The notes: generated by a model from the letters alone, not told the origin. Positions 26,609 to 35,640 are shown, counted from the first letter of the stretch. The stretch is DNA of 64,000 bases from Streptomyces alanosinicus (GCF_014650595.1 NZ_BMVG01000016.1:1-64000); one strand, 5' to 3'. Numbers and translations are program-made.

Positions 26609-27390
26609 GCGGCGGGACGGGGCCGGGCGCCGAACGCGTCACCCGGCGCGCCGGCGGACGGATCATTATCGGCGGCCTCACCCGCGCCCCGCGCCCCGGG
26701 CCCCGGCAGACGGTCGAACTCATCGGCCCCAACGGCTCCGGCAAGTCCACCCTGCCGCGCCTCCTCGCCGGCGTCCTCGCCCCCACCAGCGGAGTGATCA
26801 CGCTGGCTGGCCGGCCCCTGCCCGGACTCGGCCGCCGTACGGTGGCACGCCGGGTCGCCGTCGTCGGACAGCACGCGCACACCCAGGCCGAACCCACCGT
26901 CCGCGATGTCTTGGCCCTCGGCCGCATCCCGCACCGCCGCGCCTGGGCGGCCGCCACGGCCGTCGGCACCCGGGCCGTCACCGAGGCCCTCGCCCGCACG
27001 GGCCTCACCGACCGCGCCGACCAGCCCTGGCACGCCCTGTCCGGAGGGAGCGCCAGCGCACCCAGATCGCCCGCGCCCTCGCCCAGGAACCCCGCGAACT
27101 GCTCCTCGACGAACTACCAGCCACCTCGACATCCAGCATGAGCTCGACCTGCTGGACCTCGTCGCGAGCCTGCCGGTCACGACCGCCGTCGCCCTGCACG
27201 ACCTCAACCTCGCCGCCATGTACTGCGACCGGCTGCTCGTGCCCGCGCACGGGCGGGCCGTCGCCGAGGGCGCCTCGGGTGACGTCCTGACCGCCGGCCT
27301 GATCAAGCGGGTGTACGGCGTCGACGCCGAGGTCACCACAGCGGACGGCCACCCGGCGATCCGCTTCCGGCGGCGCTCGGGCGGCTGCCC
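26605..27390 (+). pseudogene. Iron-siderophore ABC transporter ATPase, frameshifted
   Basis: Walker A GPNGSGKSTL, a Q-loop region (VAVVGQHAHTQAEPTVRDVL) and the signature ALSGG are in the first frame. One base is missing right after SGG, and QIARALAQEPRELLLDE continues in a second frame. Another missing base before the expected PTSHLD moves the rest (HLDIQHELDLLDLVASLPV, VALHDLNLAAMYCDRLL) into a third. The true stop is lost in readthrough. It is the last piece of the dead siderophore operon. Confidence 0.85.
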
Positions 27391-27658
27391 CGTCGGCCGG
27401 GTGCGCCGTGCGGGCGGGCGCCACCGGTGTGTGCGCCGCGATACGGCGGGTCACCCGGCCGGCCCGGCTCGGCTGGCCGGTGCGCGGCAGGCGTTGGAGG
27501 GTCTGAACGAGATCGGTGAGTCGAAGCTTCGTCGGACCGGTCGGCAGTCGTCCCTCCGTGTTGTGACGAGGCGGGCCGACGCATCGGGGGCGGGGAACGG
27601 TCAATCCATGCGCTCGGGTCCGTCCCCGCCCCTCCCGTCACGCGAGGGCCGCGCCTTT

Positions 27659-27726
27659 TCACAGCACTTCACAGCACACCGTGACACCGGTTCACAGCAC
27701 ACCGGTTCACAGCACACCGGGACACC
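27659..27726. repeat. Short direct repeats of GGTTCACAGCACACC
   Basis: A TTCACAGCACACCG core occurs three times with partial copies (27668-27726, with an imperfect copy at 27657), beside the truncated end of the Fe-S gene. Confidence 0.7.
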
Positions 27727-28010
27727 GGCAGTCACCCGGCGGCGCGTCGAACGAGCCGTCCTTGCCGATGGCGCCCACCGGGCAGGCGGCGACGCACAAC
27801 TTGCAGTCCGCGCAGGGGCTGTAGCCCAGCTCCTGCCTGTAACGCGCTGACCGGGGCGTCCACGAGCACCGTGGCGAGCGGCACGAAGTTGCCGAACCGC
27901 GGGTGGATGACATTGCGGTGCAGGCCCATCACGCCCAGCCCGGCGGCCACGGCGACCGTCTTGTGGGCCACCACCCAGATACGGCCCGGAAAACGCTCTC
28001 GCTCGGGGGC
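27707..28010 (-). pseudogene. 4Fe-4S protein remnant, epoxyqueuosine-reductase-like
   Basis: Minus-strand frames give HKTVAVAAGLGVMGLHRNV and HPRFGNFVPLATVLVDAP, and after a frame shift near 27840 LGYSPCADCKLCVAACPVGA. This matches QueG-like or related Fe-S proteins with a CxxCxxC..CP cluster. Both ends are missing. It is oriented away from the SDR gene, whose operator region it abuts. Confidence 0.65.
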
Positions 28011-28058
28011 CCGGGCAAGGGGCGACTCCGTGCGCCCGGCCGCCGCGCTTGCGGCTTG

Positions 28059-28097
28059 AAACCGATCGGTTTACGGTTGCGGGAAACCGATCGGTTT
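28059..28097. promoter_or_regulatory. Two identical 14-bp palindromes, TetR-type operators
   Basis: AAACCGATCGGTTT occurs at 28059-28072 and 28084-28097, centres 25 bp apart. The second extends to an 18-bp perfect palindrome (GGAAACCGATCGGTTTCC). They lie 18 bp or more before the SDR start, overlapping its likely promoter. No TetR gene is adjacent. Confidence 0.8.
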
Positions 28098-28114
28098 CCT
28101 GCAGGGAGATGGAT

Positions 28115-28819
28115 ATGACTTCGCTCAAGAACTCTGTCGTACTGGTGACCGGCGGCAGCCGTGGACTGGGCAGGGCGCTGGTGGAGGAGCTGTACACACG
28201 CGGCGCCGCCAAGGTGTACGCCACGGCCCGCGACCCGCGCACCGTGACCCACCCCGACGCCGTGCCGCTCGCCCTGGAGGTCACCGACCCGGCATCGGTC
28301 GCGGCCGCCGCGGCGCGGGCCGAGGACGTCACGATCCTGGTCAACAACGCCGGGGTCTCACTCGGCGCGAGCTCGTTCCTCGACGCCCCCGTGGAGGACG
28401 TACGCCGCGAATTCGAGATCAACTTCTACGGGCCGCTGCTGATGACCCGCGCCTTCGTCCCCGTCATCGAGCGCAACGGCGGTGGACACCTCCTCAACGT
28501 CCACTCCGTGCTCTCCTGGCTCGGTGTCGCCGGCTCCTACAGCGCCACCAAGGCCGCGCTGTGGTCGCAGACCAACTCCCTGCGGCTCGAACTGCGTTCA
28601 CGCGGCATCGGGGTCACGGGACTGCACGTCGGCTACATCGACACCGACATGGCCGCGAACGTCGACGCCCCCAAGTCCGTCCCGCAGGACATCGCCGCCG
28701 CAGCGCTGGACGGCGTCGAGGCCGGGGCGTACGAGGTGCTGGCGGACGACGTCTCCCGGAATGTGAAGGCGGCACTCTCGGGAGACGTGGCAGCGCTCTA
28801 TCCGCAGCTGGCCGACTAG
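28115..28819 (+). CDS. Short-chain dehydrogenase/reductase
   Basis: A 234-residue classical SDR. The start at ATG 28115 is set by GGGAG at 28104-28108. VLVTGGSRGLGRALVEEL binds the cofactor, LVNNAGVSLG is the NNAG strand, and the catalytic Ser, Tyr and Lys are in NVHSVLSW and SYSATKAAL. The substrate is unknown. Transcription is probably controlled by the twin palindromes upstream. The TAG stop (28817-28819) lies inside the left terminal repeat of the MITE-like element. Confidence 0.9.
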   Translation: MTSLKNSVVLVTGGSRGLGRALVEELYTRGAAKVYATARDPRTVTHPDAVPLALEVTDPASVAAAAARAEDVTILVNNAGVSLGASSFLDAPVEDVRREFEINFYGPLLMTRAFVPVIERNGGGHLLNVHSVLSWLGVAGSYSATKAALWSQTNSLRLELRSRGIGVTGLHVGYIDTDMAANVDAPKSVPQDIAAAALDGVEAGAYEVLADDVSRNVKAALSGDVAALYPQLAD

Positions 28820-29058
28820 GGCCTGTCCGGCGGATCCTGTCGGGGACGCGGGGGCCGGCACGCCCATCTGCGGCGTTGTCGTCACTCGCCGACTCCCCCA
28901 CGCTCGACTTCGCCCCCGCGGGGGGACCCCCACCGCGGGGGCACCCCCATCGTGTCGACTCATTCCTCCGCCTTGCAGCTGGACGCACCAGCCCCCGTCA
29001 CCTGCGCCGATGAGGCCCCGTCACTTACCCGCGACCTGATCCGCCGGACAGGCCCTAG
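28816..29058. mobile_element. MITE-like element, 243 bp, 21-bp perfect terminal inverted repeats
   Basis: Left end CTAGGGCCTGTCCGGCGGAT+C (28816-28836) and right end GATCCGCCGGACAGGCCCTA+G (29038-29058) are perfect reverse complements. The interior is non-coding and includes a hairpin GCCCCCGCGG / CCGCGGGGGC at 28912-28942. I recall near-identical sequences dispersed in many Streptomyces genomes, which fits a non-autonomous transposable element. Its left CTAG supplies the SDR stop codon. Confidence 0.8.
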
Positions 29059-29140
29059 CCTCTCCGACCGACCCGGCGCTTCAACTCGGCCTGGCCGCGC
29101 TGGGTCCACTCACCGTGGTGGAGGTGGCAGCACGGCAGTC

Positions 29141-29362
29141 CTACAGCTTGGTCATCTTGCTGTACGGGCTCAAGATCCGCATTTGTGAGGAGCCGAAATC
29201 CACGAGTGCCGCGATTCCGTCCTCCATGCCGATCACTCGGCCGAGGCCGTACATGTCGTGGGTGACCTGGTCGCCCACGGCGAAGTGTTTGGGAGCCGGT
29301 GTGACCGGGGCTTTGAAGGGGCTGGTGGGCAAATGACGCTTCGGCGCAGCAGGCTTTGTCAT
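29141..29362 (-). CDS. Small conserved protein with Tudor-like UvrD-C-type fold
   Basis: A 73-residue protein. After a basic Pro-rich lead (APKRHLPTSPFKAP), HFAVGDQVTHDMYGLGRVIG and ALVDFGSSQMRI form a small beta-barrel like the C-terminal Tudor-type domain of UvrD/PcrA helicases, which binds RNA polymerase. This suggests a nucleic-acid or polymerase-associated role (inference). Complete, single gene. Confidence 0.75.
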   Translation of the reverse strand: MTKPAAPKRHLPTSPFKAPVTPAPKHFAVGDQVTHDMYGLGRVIGMEDGIAALVDFGSSQMRILSPYSKMTKL

Positions 29363-29681
29363 GGCTCAGTATGAGCCTACGAGAATCCCGTTCGCTGTGG
29401 CCGTCGGCACAGATCCGGACGACAACAACGGCCTCATACCGCTGACCTGGGGTTTCGAGACCCGGTCAGGCGAAACTGGACCGCAGATCTCCTTCTTTTG
29501 GGCACGCTTCGGGCACGAACCCGCATGGGGATGCGCCTCGCGGCAAGCTGGGCCGCCGCCGGCACCTGGGAGAAGGTTCACCACGCTGCTCGCCCAGGCT
29601 GCGACCGAGGCAGACGCGGAATGTCCGCCCGCGCGGCTGCTGGTGCGAGGCGTTAGGCTCACGCCGCATGATCTTGCTTAG
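29361..29681 (+). CDS. Possible hypothetical protein, 106 aa
   Basis: Its ATG overlaps the ATG of the opposite-strand gene at 29362 (TCATGG), so the two would be exactly back to back. The frame (YEPTRIPFAVAVGTDP, LIPLTWGFETRSG) has only moderate third-position GC, and its end overlaps the VanX-like start by 14 bp. I recognise no family. It may not be real. Confidence 0.25.
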   Translation: MAQYEPTRIPFAVAVGTDPDDNNGLIPLTWGFETRSGETGPQISFFWARFGHEPAWGCASRQAGPPPAPGRRFTTLLAQAATEADAECPPARLLVRGVRLTPHDLA

Positions 29682-30300
29682 CGATCCGCGAGTGATCGAC
29701 ACCCCGGTGGCAGACTGCGGCGAACCCCTGGCGGAGATCGCCACCGTTCCGGCGATATCGCTGGATCCGCGAGAACAGGACGAGGCGGGGTCGTACGGAC
29801 GCGTCAGGACCGGCGTGCTCCAACGCCTGGGCTCGGCCTCCGGCAGGCTGCCCGCCGGTATCAGGCTCCTTGTGATCGAGGGCCATCGCAGCCCGGCCGA
29901 ACAGGCACGTCGGTTCGCGCTGTATGAGGAGCGCCTGCGCCTTTCAGGCATCACGGACCCGGCGGAACTTCTCCGCCAGGCAAGTGCCTTTGTCTCCCCG
30001 GTCGACGTGGCCCCGCACTGCGCCGGCGCGGCAGTGGACCTGACGCTCATCGACGGCGACGGCGTGGAACTGGACATGGGCGGCGCGGTGAACGGACACC
30101 GCACGGGCGATGAGAGGTGGTGTCCCTTCGACGCTCCGGGGCTGTCGCCGGCCGCACGCGACAACCGCGACCTGTTGGCCCGATGCCTGCGTGAGGAGGG
30201 CTTCGTCAACTATCCGAGCGAGTGGTGGCACTGGTCCTACGGGGACCGGTACTGGGCGCTCATGACCGGTGCCCCCGCCGCCGTCTATGGACCGATCTGA
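29668..30300 (+). CDS. VanX-like D-Ala-D-Ala dipeptidase (M15D)
   Basis: A 210-residue zinc peptidase. EGHRSPAEQARRF carries the catalytic Arg, PHCAGAAVDLTLID gives the first His and Asp ligands, and the catalytic Glu and third ligand are in NYPSEWWHWSYGDRYWA. These enzymes cleave D-Ala-D-Ala dipeptides in wall turnover or glycopeptide resistance. No vanH/A/R/S partners are nearby, so a recycling role is more likely than resistance. Confidence 0.9.
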   Translation: MILLSDPRVIDTPVADCGEPLAEIATVPAISLDPREQDEAGSYGRVRTGVLQRLGSASGRLPAGIRLLVIEGHRSPAEQARRFALYEERLRLSGITDPAELLRQASAFVSPVDVAPHCAGAAVDLTLIDGDGVELDMGGAVNGHRTGDERWCPFDAPGLSPAARDNRDLLARCLREEGFVNYPSEWWHWSYGDRYWALMTGAPAAVYGPI

Positions 30301-30835
30301 CGCACACAGGGCCGTGCACGGGCGAGGACGGCTGTGCCGATGCCGGCCGTGCGGCTCGGGCCGGATCGGAACTTCCGTCGTGGCGTGGGAGACGAGGCGC
30401 CCAGCCAGTCAGGTTCGCGGCCGGCGCAAGCGGCTGTGACCTCGCCGCATACCGGCTCCAGCCCGAAGTCCCGGATCGCCGTCCGCGCGTTCGTCGACAG
30501 CTGACCTCCAGACAGTGCAGCACCAGCGACGCGACGCCGGCGGATCGTGCTGTCCGCCGCCGCCACCCCGCTGGTCGCCGTGCAGAGCACGCTCGCCGTG
30601 CTGACCCGGTTCGCGCGGTACGGCGGTCACCCACCCACCAGCTGGAGAACGCCCCCCTCGCGGACCGGATCGTCGTCTTCGGCTTGCCGAGGACAGGTGA
30701 CGCGAGCCGTGACCTGACCTGACCCGACCCCGCCCGGATACGATCATGATCGCGTGGACGAGACGTCCCGCCCGGTCCGCGAACCCGTGCCGCGGCCCAC
30801 TCGGCGGGACCGTACCGACGAGGGGCATGCGAACG
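30301..30835. other. 535-bp stretch without a confident gene
   Basis: Short frames such as RIVLSAAATPLVAVQSTLAV and LADRIVVFGLPRTGDASRD on the plus strand look like debris, but I cannot assign a family. An AT-poor spacer with the aldo/keto reductase promoter should lie at the right end (CGGATACGATCATGATCG near 30737). Confidence 0.4.
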
Positions 30836-31822
30836 ATGGAGTACGTCAAGCTCGGCGCGAGCGGCCTGGAGGTCTCCCGGGTGGCGCTGGGCTGCATGAG
30901 CTACGGCGTGCCCGACCGGGGACCGCACCCGTGGACCCTGGACGAGGACGCCGCCCGCCCGCTGATCCGCCAGGCCCTGGACGCGGGGATCACGTTCTTC
31001 GACACCGCCAACAGCTATTCCGCGGGCACCAGCGGGGAGTACGTCGGCAGGGCGCTCGGGGAGATGACCCGGCGCGAGGACGTCGTGATCGCCACCAAGG
31101 TCTTCTTCGCTGTGGCGGACGGCGCGGCACGCAGCGAGCGCCCCAACCGGTCGGGGCTGTCCCGCAAGGCGATCATGACCGAGATCGACCACGGTCTGCG
31201 CCGCCTCGGCACGGACCACGTCGACCTCTATCAGATCCACCGCTTCGACCCGTACACCCCGGTCGAGGAGACGATGGAGGCACTGCACGACGTGGTCAGG
31301 GCGGGCAAGGCCCGTTACATCGGGGCGAGTTCGATGTACGCCTGGCAGTTCGCCAAGCTGCAGCACACCGCCGAACGGCACGGCTGGACGAAGTTCGTGT
31401 CCATGCAGAACCACTACAACCTCCTCTACCGCGAGGAGGAGCGCGAGATGCTGCCGCTCTGCGCCGACCAGGGCGTCGGCGTGATCCCGTGAGCCCGCTC
31501 GCCCGCGGCCGGCTCACCCGCGACTGGGACGCCGTCAGCGTCCGCAGCGAGACGGATGCCGTCGGCCGCACCCTGTACCAGCCGGACGACAAGCGGATCG
31601 TCGACACCGTCGCCGCGATCGCCGAACGCCGCGGTGTCCCGCGGGCCCAGGTGGCCCTGGCCTGGGTGGCCTCCCGGCCGGGTGTCACCGCCCCCCATCG
31701 TGGGCGCCACCAAGCCGCACCACATCCCGGACGCGCTCGCCGCGCTCGACCTCCGGCTCACCGACGACGAGGTCCGGGAACTCGAAGAGCCGTACACGGT
31801 AAGAGGGATCAGCGGCCACTGA
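30836..31822 (+). pseudogene. Aldo/keto reductase with two one-base indels
   Basis: Codes for a 328-residue NADPH-dependent aldo/keto reductase of the YajO/Gcy type. The start is at 30836 with GAGGGG at 30820-30825. FFDTANSYSAGTSGEYVG and VVIATKVFF carry the catalytic Asp, Tyr and Lys, and DLYQIHRFDPYTP carries the His. At about 31490 one G is missing (WSPLARG becomes a stop). At about 31690 one C is added in a run of six. Correcting both gives an uninterrupted protein to APIVGATKPHHI and beyond. Both are homopolymer changes, so sequencing error is a real alternative. Confidence 0.85.
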
Positions 31823-32027
31823 GGCCGGCCGCGGGCCACCACGCCGTCACCCCGGGCCGTGTCACCCCACGCCCGTCTGACCGGCACTGGACAGACGGGC
31901 GTCCCGTTTCTAGAATTCTTGTCCAGAGATAGAAAATTGGTCTAAAGGTCAGAGTTGCCCCCGCAGCAGTCGACCGCACGTGAGCTGAACCGGAGAGAGC
32001 CGGAGAGAGTAGGACGAGGAGACCGCC

Positions 32028-32996
32028 ATGGCCGCCGCATCGCCCGTAACGTTCGCCGACGTCCGTGCCGCCGCCGCACGCCTCGAAGGAGTCGCCCACC
32101 GCACCCCCGTCCTCACCTCGCGCACCCTCAACGCCCTCGTCGGCGCAGAGGTGTTCGTCAAGTGCGAGAACTTCCAGCGCGTCGGCTCCTTCAAGTTCCG
32201 TGGCGCCTACAACGCGGCCGCCCAGCTCTCCCCGGCGCAACTGGCCAAGGGCATCGCCGCCTACTCCTCCGGCAACCACGCCCAGGCCACCGCCCTCGCC
32301 GCCCGCGAGCTGGGCACCAGTGCCGTCATCCTGATGCCCGAGGACGCTCCGCGCTCCAAGCGGGAGGCGACCGCCGGATACGGCGCCGAGATCGTCACCT
32401 ACGACCGCTACACCGAGGACCGCACCGCGCTCGGCACGGCGCTGGCCGAGGACCGCGGCCTCGTCCTCATCCCGCCCTACGACCACCCACATGTCATCGC
32501 CGGACAGGGCACCGCCGCGCTCGAACTCCTCGACGTGACGGGTCCGCTCGACGCCCTGCTCGTACCCGTCGGAGGCGGTGGTCTGATCGCCGGCAGCGCC
32601 ACCGCCGCCAAGGCCCTGCACCCCGGGATCCGTGTCGTCGGCGTGGAGCCGGAGGACGGGGACGACACCAAGCGCTCGCTGGAGAGCGGTGCCCGTGTCA
32701 CCCTGCCCGTGCCCCGCACCATCGCCGACGGGCAGGCCCTGCCCACGCCCGGCGAGATCACCTTCGAGATCAACCGGCGTCTGGTCGACGCCATCGCCCT
32801 GGTCAGCGACGCGGAGATCGTCAACGCCATGCGGTTCGCCTTCGAGCGGCTGAAGATCGTCCTCGAACCCAGTGGTGCCACCGGCCTGGCCGCGCTGCTG
32901 GCCGGCCATGTCGCGGACCTCCCGCCCCGCATCGGCGTGATCGCCTCCGGCGGCAATGTCGACACCAGGCGATTCGCCGAACTCCTCGGCGGCTGA
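32028..32996 (+). CDS. PLP-dependent serine/threonine dehydratase or hydroxyaspartate ammonia-lyase
   Basis: A 322-residue fold-II PLP enzyme. The Schiff-base Lys is in VGSFKFRGAYNA, the phosphate-binding loop is VPVGGGGLIAGSA, and YSSGNHAQATAL is typical of dehydratases. It lacks a C-terminal ACT domain, so it is of the catabolic or serine-racemase/threo-3-hydroxyaspartate type. The promoter lies in the unusually AT-rich 31910-31950. Single gene. Confidence 0.88.
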   Translation: MAAASPVTFADVRAAAARLEGVAHRTPVLTSRTLNALVGAEVFVKCENFQRVGSFKFRGAYNAAAQLSPAQLAKGIAAYSSGNHAQATALAARELGTSAVILMPEDAPRSKREATAGYGAEIVTYDRYTEDRTALGTALAEDRGLVLIPPYDHPHVIAGQGTAALELLDVTGPLDALLVPVGGGGLIAGSATAAKALHPGIRVVGVEPEDGDDTKRSLESGARVTLPVPRTIADGQALPTPGEITFEINRRLVDAIALVSDAEIVNAMRFAFERLKIVLEPSGATGLAALLAGHVADLPPRIGVIASGGNVDTRRFAELLGG

Positions 32997-33021
32997 CGGG
33001 TGGCGCTGGTGGTGCCCGGCC

Positions 33022-33066
33022 GGGCGGTGGCTGCGGTCGGGCGGTGGCTCCGGCTGGGCGGTGGCT
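33022..33066. repeat. 17-bp direct repeat, three copies, after the dehydratase
   Basis: GGGCGGTGGCT cores at 33022, 33039 and 33056 recur with a 17-bp period, between the dehydratase stop and the ABC-F leader. Confidence 0.75.
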
Positions 33067-33123
33067 CCCGCCGGGCCGGAAAACCATGTGCGCCGCTCCG
33101 CGCGCGTCGGTTAGCGTGAGCGC

Positions 33124-33147
33124 ATGTCTACGCCCCGAATTTCCTAG
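33124..33147 (+). CDS. Possible leader peptide MSTPRIS before ABC-F gene
   Basis: A seven-codon frame (ATG TCT ACG CCC CGA ATT TCC TAG) sits 58 bp upstream of the ABC-F start. Downstream, ACGCT (33183-33187) and AGCGT (33196-33200) can pair around a loop that contains part of the GGAG ribosome site. ABC-F resistance genes are often controlled by antibiotic-induced stalling on such peptides. Proposed from layout only. Confidence 0.35.
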   Translation: MSTPRIS

Positions 33148-33205
33148 CTGAGGACCCGCTTCCACGCCAGAAGTGTGTCCTTACGCTGTTTCGGAGCGTC
33201 ACCCC

Positions 33206-34810
33206 ATGATCATCGCTCGTGATGTCGAGCTGCGCGCCGGTGCGCGCCTTCTCCTGTCCGAGACCTCCTTCACCGTCTCGCCCGGCGACCGGATCGGCCT
33301 CGTCGGCCGCAACGGCGCCGGCAAGACCACCCTGATGACCGCGCTCGCCGGACACTCCCGGCCCGCCGCCGGCACCATCACGCGCACCGGCCCGGTCGGC
33401 TTCCTCGCCCAGGACTCCCGCGCCGCCGACCCCGCCATGACGGTCACCGACCGGATCCTGTCCGCCCGGGGCCTCGACACCGCGCTGCGCGAGCTGCGCA
33501 CGGCCGAGGCCGCGATGGCCGACGCCGCCCGCCCGGCGGAGCTGCGGCGGGTGCTGGACGCCTACGCCCGCGCCGACGCCGCCTTCCAGGCGGGCGGGGG
33601 CTATGCGGCCGAAGCGGAGGCCGCCCGGGTGGCGGCCGGCGTCGGCCTGCCCGAACGGGTGCTGGACGAACCGATCGGCGCCCTGTCCGGAGGGCAGAGA
33701 CGACGCGTGGAACTCGCCCGCATCCTGTTCTCGGGGACCGACGGCACCCTGCTGCTGGACGAGCCGACCAACCACCTCGACGCGGACTCGCTCGGCTGGC
33801 TGCGCGGCTTCCTCCAGGACCACCAGGGCGGCCTGGTCGTCGTCAGCCATGACACCGCGCTGCTCGGCGACGTCGTCAACCGTGTCTTCCACCTGGACGG
33901 CGGCCGGGCCGCGATCGACATCCACAACACCGGCTGGGCCACGTACACGACCCGACGCGCGACCGAGGAGCGGCGCCGCACCCGGGAGCGGGCGGGCGCC
34001 GAACGCAAGGCGGCGGCGCTGCACGCGCAGGCGGACCGCATGAAGGCCCGCTCCGCCACCGCCGCCATGGCCAGGAGCATGGCCCGCCGCGCCGACCGGA
34101 TGCTGGCCACGCTGGAACCGGCCGGACGCGCCGAGAAGACCGCGAGGATCCGGCTGCCCGAACCCGCGCCGTGTGGGCGGACACCGCTCGGCGCGATCAG
34201 CCTGGCCAAGTCCTACGGCGGCCACCGGGTCCTCGACGGAGTGGACCTCGAGGTGGACCGGGGCAGCCGCCTCGTCGTGCTCGGGTGCAACGGTGCCGGC
34301 AAGACCACCCTGCTGCGCCTCCTCGCCGGAGCCGAACGGCCGGACACCGGGCGCGTGGTGCGCGGGCACGGGCTGCGCCTCGGCTACTTCGCCCAGGAGC
34401 ACGACACGCTCGACACCGGCCGCACGGTCCTGGAGAACCTGAGGGCCGCGGCGCCGCACCTGGACACCGGTGAGGCGCGGCGCGTACTGGGCGCGTTCCT
34501 GTTCGGCGGAGACGACGCGGACAAGTCCGCGGGAGTCCTGTCCGGCGGCGAGCGGACCCGGCTCGCGCTGGCCCGACTGGTGCACTCCGGAGCGAACGTC
34601 CTGCTGCTGGACGAGCCGACCAACAACCTCGACCCCGTCTCCCGCGACGAGGTCCTGGCCGCGGTCGCTTCGTACCCGGGCGCGATCGTGATGGTCACCC
34701 ACGACGAGGGCGCCCTCGACGCTCTCCGCCCGGACCGCGTCCTGCTCCTGCCGGACGCGGCCGAGGACCTGTGGAGCGAGGACTACCGCGGCCTGGTCGC
34801 CCTCGCATAG
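33206..34810 (+). CDS. ABC-F family ATPase (ribosome protection type)
   Basis: A 534-residue tandem ABC protein with no membrane segments. The first Walker A is GRNGAGKTTL, with signature LSGGQRRRVELAR and Walker B LLLDEPTNHLD. A basic Arg/Ala-rich linker (about 240-305) follows. The second set is GCNGAGKTTL, LSGGERTRLALARL and LLLDEPTNNLD. Cytosolic ABC-F proteins bind the ribosomal E site and dislodge antibiotics or relieve stalling. Actinobacterial members often protect against macrolides, lincosamides or pleuromutilins, but the specificity cannot be read here. The start is at ATG 33206. Confidence 0.92.
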   Translation: MIIARDVELRAGARLLLSETSFTVSPGDRIGLVGRNGAGKTTLMTALAGHSRPAAGTITRTGPVGFLAQDSRAADPAMTVTDRILSARGLDTALRELRTAEAAMADAARPAELRRVLDAYARADAAFQAGGGYAAEAEAARVAAGVGLPERVLDEPIGALSGGQRRRVELARILFSGTDGTLLLDEPTNHLDADSLGWLRGFLQDHQGGLVVVSHDTALLGDVVNRVFHLDGGRAAIDIHNTGWATYTTRRATEERRRTRERAGAERKAAALHAQADRMKARSATAAMARSMARRADRMLATLEPAGRAEKTARIRLPEPAPCGRTPLGAISLAKSYGGHRVLDGVDLEVDRGSRLVVLGCNGAGKTTLLRLLAGAERPDTGRVVRGHGLRLGYFAQEHDTLDTGRTVLENLRAAAPHLDTGEARRVLGAFLFGGDDADKSAGVLSGGERTRLALARLVHSGANVLLLDEPTNNLDPVSRDEVLAAVASYPGAIVMVTHDEGALDALRPDRVLLLPDAAEDLWSEDYRGLVALA

Positions 34811-34854
34811 ACGCCGAGCGGTGGGTTCGCGCCGAGAAGGCGGCGTGTTCGCGC

Positions 34855-35640
34855 TCAGAAATGGGTGCCGCCGTCGATCCGGATCTCGGTGCCGGTGACG
34901 AACACGCCGTCCGCCGAGGCGAGCATCGCGACGACCGACGCCACCGTCCCAGGGCCGGCGAAACCCTGCCCGAGCGCCGGGGAGAGCCCCGCGAACAGCG
35001 TCATGTCGGCGTCCTCGGGCAGGCCCGGACCGGCGCTCTGCCCGCTGGCGCCGCTGCCGTCGGTCATCCCGGAGGAGATGGAGCCGGGCTGTACGGCGGT
35101 GAAGCGGATGCCCTGTTTCGCGTACTCGGCGGCGAGGGCGTGCGTCATCGACTGGATGCCGCCCTTGCTCGCCGCGTACGCCGCCATGTACGGGTGCGCG
35201 AACTGGGCCGACGTGGAGCTGAAGTTGACGACCGCCGCGGCCCGGCCCGCCCGCAGCGCCGGTATCGACTCGCGGATGACGAGGAAGGTGCCGACGAGGT
35301 TGACCGTCAGGATGCGGGTGAAGTCCGCGAGGCTCGTCTCGTGGGTGTGCGAGGAGCGCAGGATGCCCGCCGCGTTGACCAGCACGTCCAGACCGCCGAG
35401 CGCGGCGATGGTCGTGGCGACCCCCTCCCGTACAGAGGTCTCGTCGGCGACGTCGATGGCGACCGTGGTCAGCCGGTCGGCATCGGCCCCGGCCTTCTCC
35501 ACCGTGTCCCTCAGGCCCCGCTCGCTCACGTCCGCGGCCACGACGGTGCCGCCCTCGGCGAGGAGGCGCAGCACGGTGGCCTGGCCGATGCCCGAGCCGC
35601 CGCCGGTGATCAGCGCACGGCGGCCTTCGTAGCGGTTCAT
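34855..35640 (-). CDS. Short-chain dehydrogenase/reductase
   Basis: A 261-residue classical SDR starting at ATG 35640 behind GGAGAAG. ALITGGGSGIGQATVLRL is the cofactor motif, VLVNAAGILRSS the NAG-type strand, and the catalytic residues are in VNFSSTSAQF and YAASKGGIQSM. The C-terminus FVTGTEIRIDGGTHF is typical. It is divergent from a TetR regulator with an inverted repeat between them, so it is the likely controlled gene. Confidence 0.9.
   Translation of the reverse strand: MNRYEGRRALITGGGSGIGQATVLRLLAEGGTVVAADVSERGLRDTVEKAGADADRLTTVAIDVADETSVREGVATTIAALGGLDVLVNAAGILRSSHTHETSLADFTRILTVNLVGTFLVIRESIPALRAGRAAAVVNFSSTSAQFAHPYMAAYAASKGGIQSMTHALAAEYAKQGIRFTAVQPGSISSGMTDGSGASGQSAGPGLPEDADMTLFAGLSPALGQGFAGPGTVASVVAMLASADGVFVTGTEIRIDGGTHF

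Noticed and set aside
26052..27339. Long minus-strand frames across the siderophore region
   Set aside because: They are Arg/Pro-rich shadows. The plus strand shows clear FecCD and ATPase motifs in operon order.
29366..29662. A 98-residue minus-strand frame opposite the small 106-residue frame
   Set aside because: No ribosome site or recognisable sequence. The coding strand of this short region could not be decided.
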